From positions 1,736,001 through 1,800,000 of the forward strand of contig CP030277.1 of assembly GCA_003330885.1 (NCBI GenBank): 64,000 bases of DNA, written 5' to 3'. The translations under genes and the position numbers were made by a program. The notes under the pieces were generated by a model. That model had not been told where the DNA came from. It searched no databases and saw only the letters and a list, made by a program, of their open reading frames with translations. This DNA comes from Rhodobiaceae bacterium (lineage in GTDB: Bacteria > Pseudomonadota > Alphaproteobacteria > Parvibaculales > Parvibaculaceae). This document shows, one piece after another, positions 17,527 to 25,953 of this stretch. How positions within the stretch are numbered: the first letter of the stretch is position 1; every line of letters begins with the position of its first letter.

Positions 17527-18744
17527 ATGGCCCAGCAGAAGATAACCAAGAGAGCAGTTGAGAACCTCGCCAAAGGCGAAACGATTTTCGACACAGAGGT
17601 CCCAGGATTTTTTGTCCGTAGACAGATCAAAAGGCCTAGCTATGGCATCAAATTCCGGATCAAAGGCAGACAAGGGACTTTCGCCATCGGCGCGCATGGA
17701 GTCTTGGCACCTGATCAGGCCAGACGAAAAGCGCGCGAGCTCCTAGTCGGCATCCAAAACGGCGTTGACCCCAGAGAAGAAAAGCGGAGGCAGAAGGAAG
17801 GCCTTACCCTAACCGAAGCAATCGAAAAATTTCTCTCCATTCACACCGAGAAGAAAAGTAAACCTGAGACCCGGAAGCAATACAACCGCATACTCAAGTC
17901 CATCGTTGCACCCAAATTGGGAAAGAAAAAGCTCAAGGAGGTAACACTGAATGACATTGAGAGACTACACGCCGCATATGAAGACACCCCCTACCAAGCC
18001 AATAGAATGCTTGCGATCCTCTCCAAGCTGTTCAGTCAGGCAGAAAAATGGGGAGAACGTGATCATGGCAGCAATCCCTGCCGTCATGTTGATCGATACG
18101 CCGAGAAATCAAGAGAACGCTTCTTGAGCGGCGACGAGCTGCGAAAACTGGCATCCGCCCTAGAGAGCTCGTGGCCAGAAGAAAACAACAGTCAAAAAGA
18201 CGACATTCGTCCCCTTGCCTCCCCCTTCTGCATCGCCGCGATTTGGCTATTGCTGCTTACCGGCGCAAGGCTCAACGAAATTCTCACTATGGAATGGAAG
18301 TTTCTAAACGACGAACTCAATTCAGCGCGATTACCAGATTCCAAAACTGGCACCAAAACAATTTACTTTTCTGAAGCGGCGCAGAAAATCTTGCGACGCC
18401 TACCCAAAATTGATGGCAACCCATACGTCATCGTCGGACGAAAGGAAGGCGCACACCTGGTCAATCTTCAAAAGCCTTGGCGACGAATTTTGGAAGCGGC
18501 AGAAATCGAAGATGTGAGGCTTCACGATTTAAGACATACCTACGCCAGCTATGGCGCAATGAACGACTTAAGCCAACCATTGCTAATGAAGCTGCTCGGT
18601 CACGCGCAGCCCGCTACAACTCAAAAGTACCTGCACCTTCAAGACGCGCCCCTCCACATCGGAAATGCGCGAGTGTCCGAAGCCATGCTCAGAGAGATAA
18701 ACCAAACTGCAACAAAACAGGCGTTTGTGAAAAAGAAAGTGTGA
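17527..18744 (+). CDS. Tyrosine recombinase / island integrase
   Basis: 405 residues in the P4-like integrase layout: N-terminal DUF4102-type arm-binding domain (TKRAVENL... FFVRRQIKRPSYGIKFRIKGRQGT), a SAM-like core-binding domain (about 95-180), then the catalytic domain with R248 (TGARLNEIL), K273, H333-x-x-R336 (HDLRHTYAS), H359 (LLGHAQPATTQKY) and nucleophile Y368. All catalytic residues are present, so it could be active. It lies next to the tRNA-Lys fragment, its probable target. Confidence 0.95.
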   Translation: MAQQKITKRAVENLAKGETIFDTEVPGFFVRRQIKRPSYGIKFRIKGRQGTFAIGAHGVLAPDQARRKARELLVGIQNGVDPREEKRRQKEGLTLTEAIEKFLSIHTEKKSKPETRKQYNRILKSIVAPKLGKKKLKEVTLNDIERLHAAYEDTPYQANRMLAILSKLFSQAEKWGERDHGSNPCRHVDRYAEKSRERFLSGDELRKLASALESSWPEENNSQKDDIRPLASPFCIAAIWLLLLTGARLNEILTMEWKFLNDELNSARLPDSKTGTKTIYFSEAAQKILRRLPKIDGNPYVIVGRKEGAHLVNLQKPWRRILEAAEIEDVRLHDLRHTYASYGAMNDLSQPLLMKLLGHAQPATTQKYLHLQDAPLHIGNARVSEAMLREINQTATKQAFVKKKV

Positions 18745-19350
18745 TTTGGCGGCCTAAGAACACGAAATTCATCACAATCAAGTTTTGGCAATAAATGTCG
18801 CTTCACCCGCACCTGGAAACTTGACTCGGCTAATCAGCTCAAGCGGAATTCAAATTTGAGACCTAGCTGAGACAACCGGCTCACCGCACCCTTTTACACC
18901 TCCATACCTGCATTTTTGGAGAAATACTATCTGGATTGATCCTTTTGCGACCAAATTCCACGATTAACGACAGTCCGCAGACTCCAAGTAAAACCCTAAT
19001 ATAGATTCAGGGCGCATCCGCTGGTCGTTGTGAGAAGAACAGAAAATAGCCCCCCCACGAACACCAACAAAGAGACTTTGTTTCTCTTCAAAAACGGCAT
19101 CAAAATTCTTTGTTTATTGCCATTTCTGACTAAGCAGTGGATCAAAGTTGTGTAAGTAGTTGGGTAGCTAATTCTCCATCTAGTCATCCCGGAAAGAAAA
19201 TACAGAAGCGGCGATTGGAGAAAACCGGAGGTGGGGAGGCCTATAAGTCACTTCTATCCTTAGGTTTTACAAAAAAAATGTTTATTTATAAGAACAGAAA
19301 CATATATATGAAGTATAGAATGATTTTATCGACATAGTAATGGACGGAAA
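18745..19350. other. AT-rich region without a clear gene
   Basis: Only short unconvincing open frames. Bases 19070-19340 are rich in A/T runs and probably contain promoters for the small HTH gene. No tRNA or hairpin terminator recognised. Confidence 0.4.
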
Positions 19351-19545
19351 ATGACTAGAGACATTTATCTAACAACCGCGCAACTTGCTAAATTTGTACA
19401 CACCTCGCCGAGAACCTTGGAGCGTTGGCGCACTGAAGGACGAGGACCTCGGTTCTGCAAATGCGGACACAAAGTGCTTTATCACATTGATGATGTAACA
19501 GCTCATCTCGAGGCAAATAAACACTCTCATACGTCTCAGTATTAG
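19351..19545 (+). CDS. Small HTH protein, excisionase/AlpA-like
   Basis: 64 residues that are almost entirely one winged helix-turn-helix: YLTTAQLAKFVHTSPRTLERWRTEGRGPRFCKCGHKVLYHIDDVTAHLEANK. This is the MerR-like fold of excisionases and AlpA regulators (TxxxLA...S..TL.RWR..G.GP.F.K.G..V.Y..DDV). It probably directs integrase toward excision or regulates island genes. Its position just after the integrase supports that. Confidence 0.75.
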   Translation: MTRDIYLTTAQLAKFVHTSPRTLERWRTEGRGPRFCKCGHKVLYHIDDVTAHLEANKHSHTSQY

Positions 19546-20916
19546 AAAGTGATGTTTCCTTAGATTTGCAGCCGCCCTGCTGGGCAAATTTGGAAGCAAG
19601 AAGACTGAAACAATCGGGTGGTAAATGTTTTTATGTCGCTTAACTCCGGCCTAAAGCAAACCTGCCCAATCGAACCTAGGCGTTCAACCTTGCCCAAAAC
19701 ATGTTTCACATCTCCCGCATTCTTTGACCCCAGAAGATGATTGAAAACACCCTCTAAACTTTCCACAGAGGCCCCCGAGAGTGTTTTCCTATTGCGCCCA
19801 ACTTTTCGCCGCATAGAGATCCTCCACTGCACAGCGACGCCCTGTAAGCCGTGAAGACTAGGTCGTCCAGAATGCGCACTTATTAACCAATTTTTCAGGT
19901 CGATTTTGATCATCTTGGTATGGATTTTCAACGTGCCAATGAGACCACACTTTGGTCAGAAATGAAGGAAACTTTTATGTCCAAAATACACCGACTCGAG
20001 AGCCTCCGAACCAAGTCGAAAAGCCCAATCTATTTCGTTGAATTGATGCCATAACTGTTGGCAAAAACTGCTTCACTTTGATCGCTGTAATCTCTCACAA
20101 ACCAGCCGCATCGCGGTCCAGTATTTGACCAATAAAAATCCACAATTGAGGAAACTTCTGTTCACTTATTCCACTCAACCCAGATCAAGATTTAGCATTT
20201 ATCTTTGACCATTTGTCAGACACCAAGACCGTTCATTGCCATGAAATTTGATGAGGCCCCACCAAGGTAAGTGTTTGTTGGGCCAAGCCATTATCCCACC
20301 AAAATTTTTTGCAATCTCCAGGGTCCTAGATGAAGTTACCACAGACTTCCTCCGCAACTTGTGCGAGATTTTTACCTGAGCGGTTGAACTGATAACGAGC
20401 AGGAAAATGCCAATGTGGATTGGATTGGATTGGATTGGACTTTTTCAACTATCGCAAGTGCAACCAGTTTTCTCTTGGAGTCATTGGAGGCATTTGCTTT
20501 TCAAGCCGTGATCTCTAAGCGTCTGGTTGTAAGCATGGCTCATGAGGAGCCCTTCGCGCGCGGCTTCTGGGATGCATACGTTTAACAGGGATGATCTCAC
20601 ACGCACCCTCATAAACTCACGTATGTCTTGCGCATAAAACCTCACAAGACTCCTGCTTTGTGGTAGTCAAATAGCCATCGTCGAGCGTGGTCGGCTTTGA
20701 TGGAAGAGGTTTAGTCACACACTACTCCGTGAACTGTTCGCATTGGCGGCAAACGTTGCCCCTATAAAGTAATTAGGCCCATTCGCCGACCGGATACACA
20801 TTTTCAAAAGAAAGTGCGATCTGACGAAATGAACTTTGATTTTCGTGAGACGCAAAAGCGTTCAAAAACATAGGCCGTTTCATTCTGTATTGATGACGCA
20901 CAGGCGTTGATGCACA
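19546..20916. other. Gene-poor stretch of 1.4 kb
   Basis: No gene I can support. A 123-codon open frame on the minus strand (19560-19931) starts with TTG, has no ribosome site and matches nothing I recognise; it may be a decayed gene. The rest is broken by stops in all frames. A pentanucleotide repeat lies at 20417-20439. Confidence 0.4.
20417..20439. repeat. GGATT pentanucleotide tandem repeat
   Basis: GGATT repeated four times and followed by GGA, in noncoding sequence. Too short to assign a role. Confidence 0.7.
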
Positions 20917-21285
20917 TCACTTGCTCACCTTCTTGAAGTGCCGTTCAGCATTGACCAAGGCCTGTTTTAGAAACTGATTTCTTCTACGCTTATTACGTTC
21001 CGCTCTTCTTTTCTTCTCTGCTAGTTTGCGTCGCTTATTTTTCTTTTTGGGGGTTTGACTCACCTTGTCTTTCGATGCGCGTGGTTCTGGCTCTTCAGTT
21101 AACTCCTCGACCAAATTGCTTATAAAACTTGGCTCCTTAAGTGCTGCAATATAGGCATCAGGAAACCACCGAAAAGCGGTTCCATAATATCTTTCCGGAT
21201 TGAGCTTTGCCTTGGATCTTCTCCTAGATTTCGAGCATCCATTTTTGAGAGTTTGGGTGGGCCTCAAGGTTCTTCGTTTAGTCAT
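20917..21285 (-). CDS. Highly basic hypothetical protein
   Basis: 122 residues, about a third of them lysine or arginine, with a low-complexity basic helix (KKKNKRRKLAEKKRRAERNKRRRNQFLKQAL). The ATG at 21285 has GGAA 8 bases upstream. No catalytic motif. Basic, possibly coiled-coil and nucleic-acid binding. It stands alone in gene-poor sequence and I recognise no family. Confidence 0.45.
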   Translation of the reverse strand: MTKRRTLRPTQTLKNGCSKSRRRSKAKLNPERYYGTAFRWFPDAYIAALKEPSFISNLVEELTEEPEPRASKDKVSQTPKKKNKRRKLAEKKRRAERNKRRRNQFLKQALVNAERHFKKVSK

Positions 21286-22013
21286 TCAAATATTCCAATC
21301 GCTGATCAATGTTTCGGTCAATGCGTCGTTCGATTTCCCATTATTGAGATAGGCCTGTGTCTCGAAAAGTTTAATGAGAAATTTTCACGATGATAATTTC
21401 GCTCGGTGAATACCTGCTTCCAGGTTGGAAGCAATGAACTCAAACTAGGCTGATTGTGATTGGCTTTTTTGATGTGCATTTGAGAAAGAAATCAGTCGCG
21501 GGCACGTCGGGTTTTTCAAAGCCAAACAAGTGCATAAATCACTCTGATTTATTCATCGAAGATGTGAGCATACCGACTGGTCGTTGAGAGGTTCTTGTTC
21601 CCAAAGAGCCCCGTCCCGATCTTAAGGGATATCCGTTAGGCATGCTTATCGAGGTGAACTCAGCCCATAAACCATGAGTTGCACATCCTCACGTTCGACC
21701 GATTGCCTAGGACAATTTGGAATCAAAAACTTGGAAAGAGCAGCGGTAACAAACCATCAACGCGAAAGGGACCTTTAGCTATTGACCCATAAGGGGTTTT
21801 TGCACTTTTTCCAGGGTCCGAAAAGCCTCCGCGTTGAGGAGCTCCTACTCTATACAGTATAGGTTTCTATGTGGACAGTATATTTCGATTCTATATTTAA
21901 TAAATACAAGTGATATTGGTTTAAGTCGTCTCAGACTGTCCTATATATCAAATACCTCGTGGTCATATCAGTAGTTTTAAGACCATTATTTGGACAACCA
22001 TATTTGGTAGATT
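21286..22013. other. Noncoding stretch upstream of the Rep-like gene
   Basis: No gene. It contains a 13-base palindrome CTATACAGTATAG at 21850-21862 and very AT-rich sequence from 21840 to 22010, including CCATATTTGG just before the Rep-like start. This is the kind of place a replication origin or regulatory site would sit, but no iterons are evident. Confidence 0.35.
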
Positions 22014-22577
22014 TTGAAATTGAGACAATCTGTAGAACTTCCCAAAAGCCTTGCCTTCAATCTGAAAGAGGCTCACAGCTATGCATCAAAACTTGGTAAG
22101 GCCCTAAACCAATTCGTTTCGATCCATTGGGGTTTGGCACCGACTGACGACAGTCCTCAAAAGCGTATGGCGCGTATGCAGGAGCTCATGCGTAAATGGT
22201 TTCACTATCGCGACGAAACATTCCTGATTGTCTGGGTGCACGAACAAGGCCTGTCCAAGAGCCTTCACACTCATGCGTTGATCCATATTCCAGACCAACA
22301 TCAAGAGGCCTTTGAGGCCCAGCTTGAACGATGGGTAGGCGATGCGCTAGACCCCAAAACGATTGATATTCGCCACGGCAATAGCGGGTGCATTGGATAC
22401 ATCCTGAAAGACGTCAATCCAAAACATTATGAGGCCCTCAACATCCGACAGTGTCACGCTAGGAAGCGCTCTTCCAAGAGCACTCCCATTAAAGGCAAGC
22501 GTGCAGGCACATCACAGAACCTCGGCTCCAAGGCCCGCGCAACTTACGCAGCCTGGTGTGCGACCGCTGGGTGCTAG
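22014..22577 (+). CDS. HUH-endonuclease / rolling-circle Rep-like protein
   Basis: 187 residues from a TTG start. A hydrophobic strand (ETFLIVWVHEQG) is followed by LHTHALIHIP, which fits the HxH histidine motif of HUH nickases, and further on GYILKDV supplies a Y-x-x-K like the single catalytic tyrosine motif. A C-terminal GKRAGTSQNLGSKAR resembles a conserved tail in Rep-like proteins of alphaproteobacteria that are often annotated hypothetical. This suggests a nicking enzyme for a rolling-circle plasmid or mobile unit. Assignment is motif based; no helicase domain is present. The ribosome site is weak. Confidence 0.5.
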   Translation: MKLRQSVELPKSLAFNLKEAHSYASKLGKALNQFVSIHWGLAPTDDSPQKRMARMQELMRKWFHYRDETFLIVWVHEQGLSKSLHTHALIHIPDQHQEAFEAQLERWVGDALDPKTIDIRHGNSGCIGYILKDVNPKHYEALNIRQCHARKRSSKSTPIKGKRAGTSQNLGSKARATYAAWCATAGC

Positions 22578-22822
22578 TTAAAACCCTAGCCAACGGAGCT
22601 TCGAGCCCGGGCGTCTAGGTAAATTTCGATAAGTACGGCCACAATGGCTTTTTGGACCGAACGTTTCGTTAGCCCCAAACTCACTTACCACTCAAAGCCG
22701 ATTTTAAGCCCCACTGGCGACCCTTGATGAAATGCGAAGGGGACTTGCATGTATTCGCAGAGATCACCTCATAGGGCACGTATGAGCCTCACAGACCCCT
22801 TTTGTGATAAGCATTTTCGTTT

Positions 22823-23050
22823 CTAGGCTTTGTATAGAAAAGGTTGACCAGCAAGCATGACTGTAGCTTCTGAGACGTAGCGTTTTGACTCGCCTTCATT
22901 GAGATGGAGGACGAGAGTGCCATAGACACATCCCTGAGGTAGCTGGTTGGCCAAAGGATCGCGATAGACGACCTGAAACCAACGTCCTTCCTTCTTGAGG
23001 ATAGCAATCTCTTCGCCCGCATCCCGCTCAGACCTCAGCATCAAGGCCAT
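22823..23050 (-). CDS. Small hypothetical protein with a decayed relative nearby
   Basis: 75 residues if started at ATG 23050. The central text (VVYRDPLANQLPQGCVYGTLVLHLNEGESKRYVSEATVMLAG, positions about 28-68) recurs in a diverged, stop-interrupted copy at about 25005-25225 in the same orientation. I do not recognise the family. It abuts the IS3 transposase remnant. Confidence 0.4.
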   Translation of the reverse strand: MALMLRSERDAGEEIAILKKEGRWFQVVYRDPLANQLPQGCVYGTLVLHLNEGESKRYVSEATVMLAGQPFLYKA

Positions 23051-23094
23051 GTCTGGTCGTAAGACTTCGTTCAAGACCGCACCCATGATGGAAA

Positions 23095-23396
23095 GGTATT
23101 GCTTGATTGATGAGTACGTGCGTGACTGTCTCGCCATATGTGTGCAACGCAGGCTGAACTCGCAAATCATGGAGGAAGTCCTGTTCGAACTGTTCCTGCA
23201 CCAGGGGCCGCTGGAGCATATACGATCAGACAATGGGCCGGAGTTTATCGCAACCGCCCTAAAGGACTGGCTTGGCCGCATCGGCGTAAAAACACTCTAC
23301 GTCACACCTGCACTACCCTAGGAGAATGGATATCGCGAGAGCTTTAACTCAAAGCTCTGGGATGAGTTGCTGGCCCGCGCGAAAGAACTGCGTTCC
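23095..23396 (+). pseudogene. IS3-family transposase OrfB fragment
   Basis: Translated text runs YCLIDEYVRDCLAI, RRLNSQ, HIRSDNGPEFIATAL and GVKTLYVTP, the rve integrase core of IS3-group transposases (the D of SDNGPEF is the second catalytic acid). An in-frame TAG at 23319-23321 replaces the usual tryptophan of SPWENGY, and reading continues in frame as ENGYRESFNSKLWDELL. The N-terminus, the first catalytic acid and the IS ends are not seen, so this is a dead remnant. Confidence 0.85.
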
Positions 23397-23479
23397 TCTC
23401 CTATTTCTAACGATGATGCTCAGGCAAACATCTGTGACGTCGCTGATTGCCTGAAACATCGCTACCAACGCGAATGCTC

Positions 23480-23920
23480 TCATCTCGGAAAATGTCCTTT
23501 GCGCACGGTGAGTGAGGTAACGCCATAATTGGGGGAATACTTGCAACGATATATCATTTGCGCAGAACCACCGCGTCCATTTGGGAACCGGACCTTGTCG
23601 CCGGTGTAATAGACAGATGGCGATCCACGTTCACTCGGGTGGATATTGTCATCAAGTTTCCCGAACCTAAATACCGACCCCCACCACGAGGTCAACCACT
23701 CTACTTCACCAAAACTTGAGCGCGACCTTTCCTCAATTGCCCTAGCACAGGCATCTTCTGCGTCAGACCAGTGTCGCTCGACCCAACAGTCTTCGTTCTG
23801 CCAACACTCTCCGGCTTGGGCCCAAGCCTGGGTGACACCGAATGGCGATACGCTCTTAGGCGCGACCGCCATCAGGCATAGGAACAACAACGACGAAAAC
23901 GACCAAATCCAGAGTTTCAA
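23480..23920 (-). CDS. Secreted cysteine-containing hypothetical protein
   Basis: Best start is TTG 23920, with GGAGG exactly 5 bases upstream, giving KLWIWSFSSLLFLCLMAVA as a signal peptide and cleavage near AWAQA. The mature part of about 110 residues has CWQNEDCW, a DACARAIEERS segment and a late C in YRCKYSP, fitting a small disulfide-bonded periplasmic protein. Function not recognised. It diverges from the XRE regulator. Confidence 0.6.
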   Translation of the reverse strand: MKLWIWSFSSLLFLCLMAVAPKSVSPFGVTQAWAQAGECWQNEDCWVERHWSDAEDACARAIEERSRSSFGEVEWLTSWWGSVFRFGKLDDNIHPSERGSPSVYYTGDKVRFPNGRGGSAQMIYRCKYSPNYGVTSLTVRKGHFPR

Positions 23921-23971
23921 AATTACCTCCAAAAAGAACTTTATGTACTATATTATACCGCCGTTTCGGAC

Positions 23972-24346
23972 ATGGCCAGTTTCTCTTTAGTGCGCCAAAA
24001 ATGGCACATGAGAAATCTCGCTAAGAACCTTAAGAAACGAGCCAAAGAACTAGGGTTGAGCGATGCGGAAATCGCACGCCGCACAGGCCTCCCAACGCGC
24101 AGATACGGTCACTATGCGACTGGATATCGAGAACCCAACCTGGACACCTTGATGGCTATTTGCGAAGTCCTGGACGTGTCGCCAAACCAATTATTGGGAT
24201 GGAACAAAGAAGACATTCCGAGCCATTCGGGCACCGGCGCGGCGCAATCCAAGTTAACTTCGCTCGCGACGGCAATGTCAGCCGAGCAAATTGATATGCT
24301 CTTGGAAATTGGCTTGATAATTTCGAAAAAACAGAAAAAGACCTGA
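23972..24346 (+). CDS. XRE-family HTH regulator
   Basis: 124 residues. LAKNLKKRAKELGLSDAEIARRTGLPTRRYGHYATGYREPNLDTLMAICEVLDVSPNQLLGW spans a complete Cro/CI-type helix-turn-helix with its usual C-terminal cap. The C-terminal 45 residues form a short helical tail. A start at the internal ATG 24008 would still keep the domain. It probably regulates itself or the divergent secreted protein. Confidence 0.8.
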   Translation: MASFSLVRQKWHMRNLAKNLKKRAKELGLSDAEIARRTGLPTRRYGHYATGYREPNLDTLMAICEVLDVSPNQLLGWNKEDIPSHSGTGAAQSKLTSLATAMSAEQIDMLLEIGLIISKKQKKT

Positions 24347-24506
24347 TGTGTCTAAATCTGCTTAGAGCTTGAATTCCAGTAGAGGTATTCATGAAGAGCA
24401 GACTGGGTGGAGACATCCATAAATTTTCGGTGGTACCTATGTCGTACCTAGACCTATCTCAACGATTTTCAGAGTGTTGGAACTTGGCGCTGAGCATTGA
24501 GGGTAA

Positions 24507-24553
24507 TGGTACTGTTGGGAGGAGTTGAACCACCAACCTCCTGATCCACAAAG
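24507..24553 (-). other. tRNA-His-like 3' fragment
   Basis: Minus-strand reading gives TTTGTGG (His-type anticodon GTG in a loop-like context), ATCAGGAGGT, a near T arm (GGTGG TTCAACT CCTCC, one mismatched pair) and a terminal ACCA. The 5' half of a tRNA is missing. It resembles alphaproteobacterial tRNA-His and may be an old attachment-site scar. Confidence 0.4.
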
Positions 24554-24581
24554 AGAGCTCTGCGTCTGAAGCTTTCGAACT

Positions 24582-24665
24582 TTAGTTCAGCCGCTTTAGT
24601 CTGTCGTCAACGGCGTTGCTGACAACGTCAGCGGGGCGCTTCTGGCCTTTAGGACCTTTAGCCAT
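24582..24665 (-). CDS. 27-residue protein coupled to the upstream gene
   Basis: Starts MAKGPKGQKRPADVVSNAV and ends with TAA at 24582. Its ATG overlaps the stop of the upstream small gene (TAATG), a classic coupling arrangement. The opening KGPKGQKRPADV is a pattern I recall from longer small alphaproteobacterial proteins, so this may be a shortened member. Function unknown. Confidence 0.55.
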   Translation of the reverse strand: MAKGPKGQKRPADVVSNAVDDRLKRLN

Positions 24666-24865
24666 TATCTCTTCCACTTATCGAGTGCATCCAGCCGAAT
24701 ATACTGCTTGAAATCTTCGTTATCGATCGCCGCTGCCGTAATTGCATGGGCTAAATCCGAGCGAGCTTTCAGTTGGCTAATTTCACCGTCTCGGTAGGCG
24801 TCAAGAATCGTATTGATATATACATCCATCGCGCCATGGTCTGCGTCACTCAGTTTCAAAGCCAT
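24665..24865 (-). CDS. 66-residue hypothetical protein
   Basis: Starts MALKLSDADHG after an excellent AGGAGG 4 bases upstream of ATG 24865. The body is acidic and helical (VYINTILDAYRDGEISQLKARSDLAHAITAAAIDN) and resembles small conserved proteins common in alphaproteobacterial islands and prophages. Function unknown. It overlaps the 27-residue gene by one base. Confidence 0.7.
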   Translation of the reverse strand: MALKLSDADHGAMDVYINTILDAYRDGEISQLKARSDLAHAITAAAIDNEDFKQYIRLDALDKWKR

Positions 24866-25004
24866 GGTTCCTCCTATGCTTTGCGGTAAGCATATAGGAA
24901 ACCAGGGAGAGTTTCGATAGGTCAAGGGCGTCGGATTTCAAACTGAGACACTACCTGAAATTGACTCGGCCAAAATGCCTGGAAAGTCAGTTGGGAGAGC
25001 TGAA

Positions 25005-25225
25005 AAAGTTGACCAACAAGCATGACTGTGGCTCCGGAGACGTGGAGTATTGACTCGCCTTCATGGAGATAGATGACGAGAGTGCGATAGACCCATCCCT
25101 CAGTTAGCTGGTTCGCCAAAGGATCGCGATAGACGACCTCAAACAACATCCTTCCTGCCTAATATCAGCAATCTCGCCGCCTGCATCCGGCTCAGGCCTC
25201 AACATAAGAGCCACCCCGGGGTATC
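25005..25225 (-). repeat. Diverged second copy of the 22835-23070 sequence
   Basis: About 220 bases align along their length with 22835-23070 in the same orientation (for example GTTGACCA.CAAGCATGACTG and AAAGGATCGCGATAGACGACCT). The coding frame of the first copy is kept only in part here (VVYRDPLANQLTEGWVYRTLVI) and is broken upstream, so this copy is decayed. The remainder of 24926-25294 holds no gene. Confidence 0.7.
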
Positions 25226-25294
25226 GACCTAGGTCACCGGTTCATCAAAATTTATCACCGCCGCTCCCGATTTTCCGGACACGCACTTTCGTCT

Positions 25295-25951
25295 TCAGAC
25301 GGGAGGCGACGTGGTGTTTTGAAAGCTGGCAGTGCTAGGAATGAAGCGCGGTACTCGGTCTGCATATTGGCGATAAACATCCCCCATCTCAGCCTCAACT
25401 TCTGCTTCTTCGCTCAAGGCAAGCCGCCAGTACATCACCAGCAACACAGGGAACATGCCTAGGGTCAGCAGGGTCGGCCATTGGAGCAGAAAGCCCACCA
25501 AGATGAGGACAAACCCAACGTATTGCGGATGCCGGATGTGACTATACGGTCCGGATGTTGCGAGCGTACCCGCCCTCTGGGCTTGATAGAGAACGCGCCA
25601 CGCCGCTGACAGCAAAAGAAATCCCAATCCGATGAATACGAAACTTAGCAAATGGAACGGCCCAAAGTGCGGGTTGGTTTTCCATCCAAAGAGCATCTCG
25701 AGCAAGTGGCCTGCATCATGCGAAAACCAATCAATGTCTGGATAGCTGGTCTGCAACCAACCCGACAGAAAGTATATCGTGAGCGGAAAACCATACATCT
25801 CCGTAAACAGCGCAATGAGAAACGCACTGAAAGCGCCGAATGATTTCCAGTCTCTCCCTGTTTTCGGTTTGAAAAAACTAAACGCAAATATGATGAAAAT
25901 GGCGGAGTTTATAAAAGCCAGAAACCAAAGTCCATAAGAAGACGCGTGCAT
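25295..25951 (-). CDS. Isoprenylcysteine carboxyl methyltransferase-like membrane protein
   Basis: 218 residues with about five membrane segments and the ICMT/NnrU-type cofactor motif GPYSHIRHPQYVGF followed by SEEAEVEAEMGDVYRQYADRVPRFIP. It is an integral inner-membrane methyltransferase of unknown substrate, family members of which recur in copper and heavy-metal gene clusters. It is the last gene of the operon that begins with the copper ATPase; only 2 bases separate it from the DUF2933 gene. Confidence 0.85.
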   Translation of the reverse strand: MHASSYGLWFLAFINSAIFIIFAFSFFKPKTGRDWKSFGAFSAFLIALFTEMYGFPLTIYFLSGWLQTSYPDIDWFSHDAGHLLEMLFGWKTNPHFGPFHLLSFVFIGLGFLLLSAAWRVLYQAQRAGTLATSGPYSHIRHPQYVGFVLILVGFLLQWPTLLTLGMFPVLLVMYWRLALSEEAEVEAEMGDVYRQYADRVPRFIPSTASFQNTTSPPV

Positions 25952-25953
25952 CG

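Noticed and set aside
18996-19187. Short minus-strand open frame with a hydrophobic middle
   Set aside because: No ribosome site and it lies in AT-rich noncoding sequence; probably chance.
19560-19931. 123-codon open frame on the minus strand
   Set aside because: TTG start, no ribosome site, no motif I recognise and unusual composition; left as part of a gene-poor stretch.
22823-23281. Full 152-codon minus-strand frame over the transposase fragment
   Set aside because: Its N-terminal half is the antisense of the IS3 remnant; only the part from 23050 is supported.
23138-23347. Open frame inside the transposase remnant in another frame
   Set aside because: It overlaps the recognised transposase reading frame, whose motifs are clear; a shadow.
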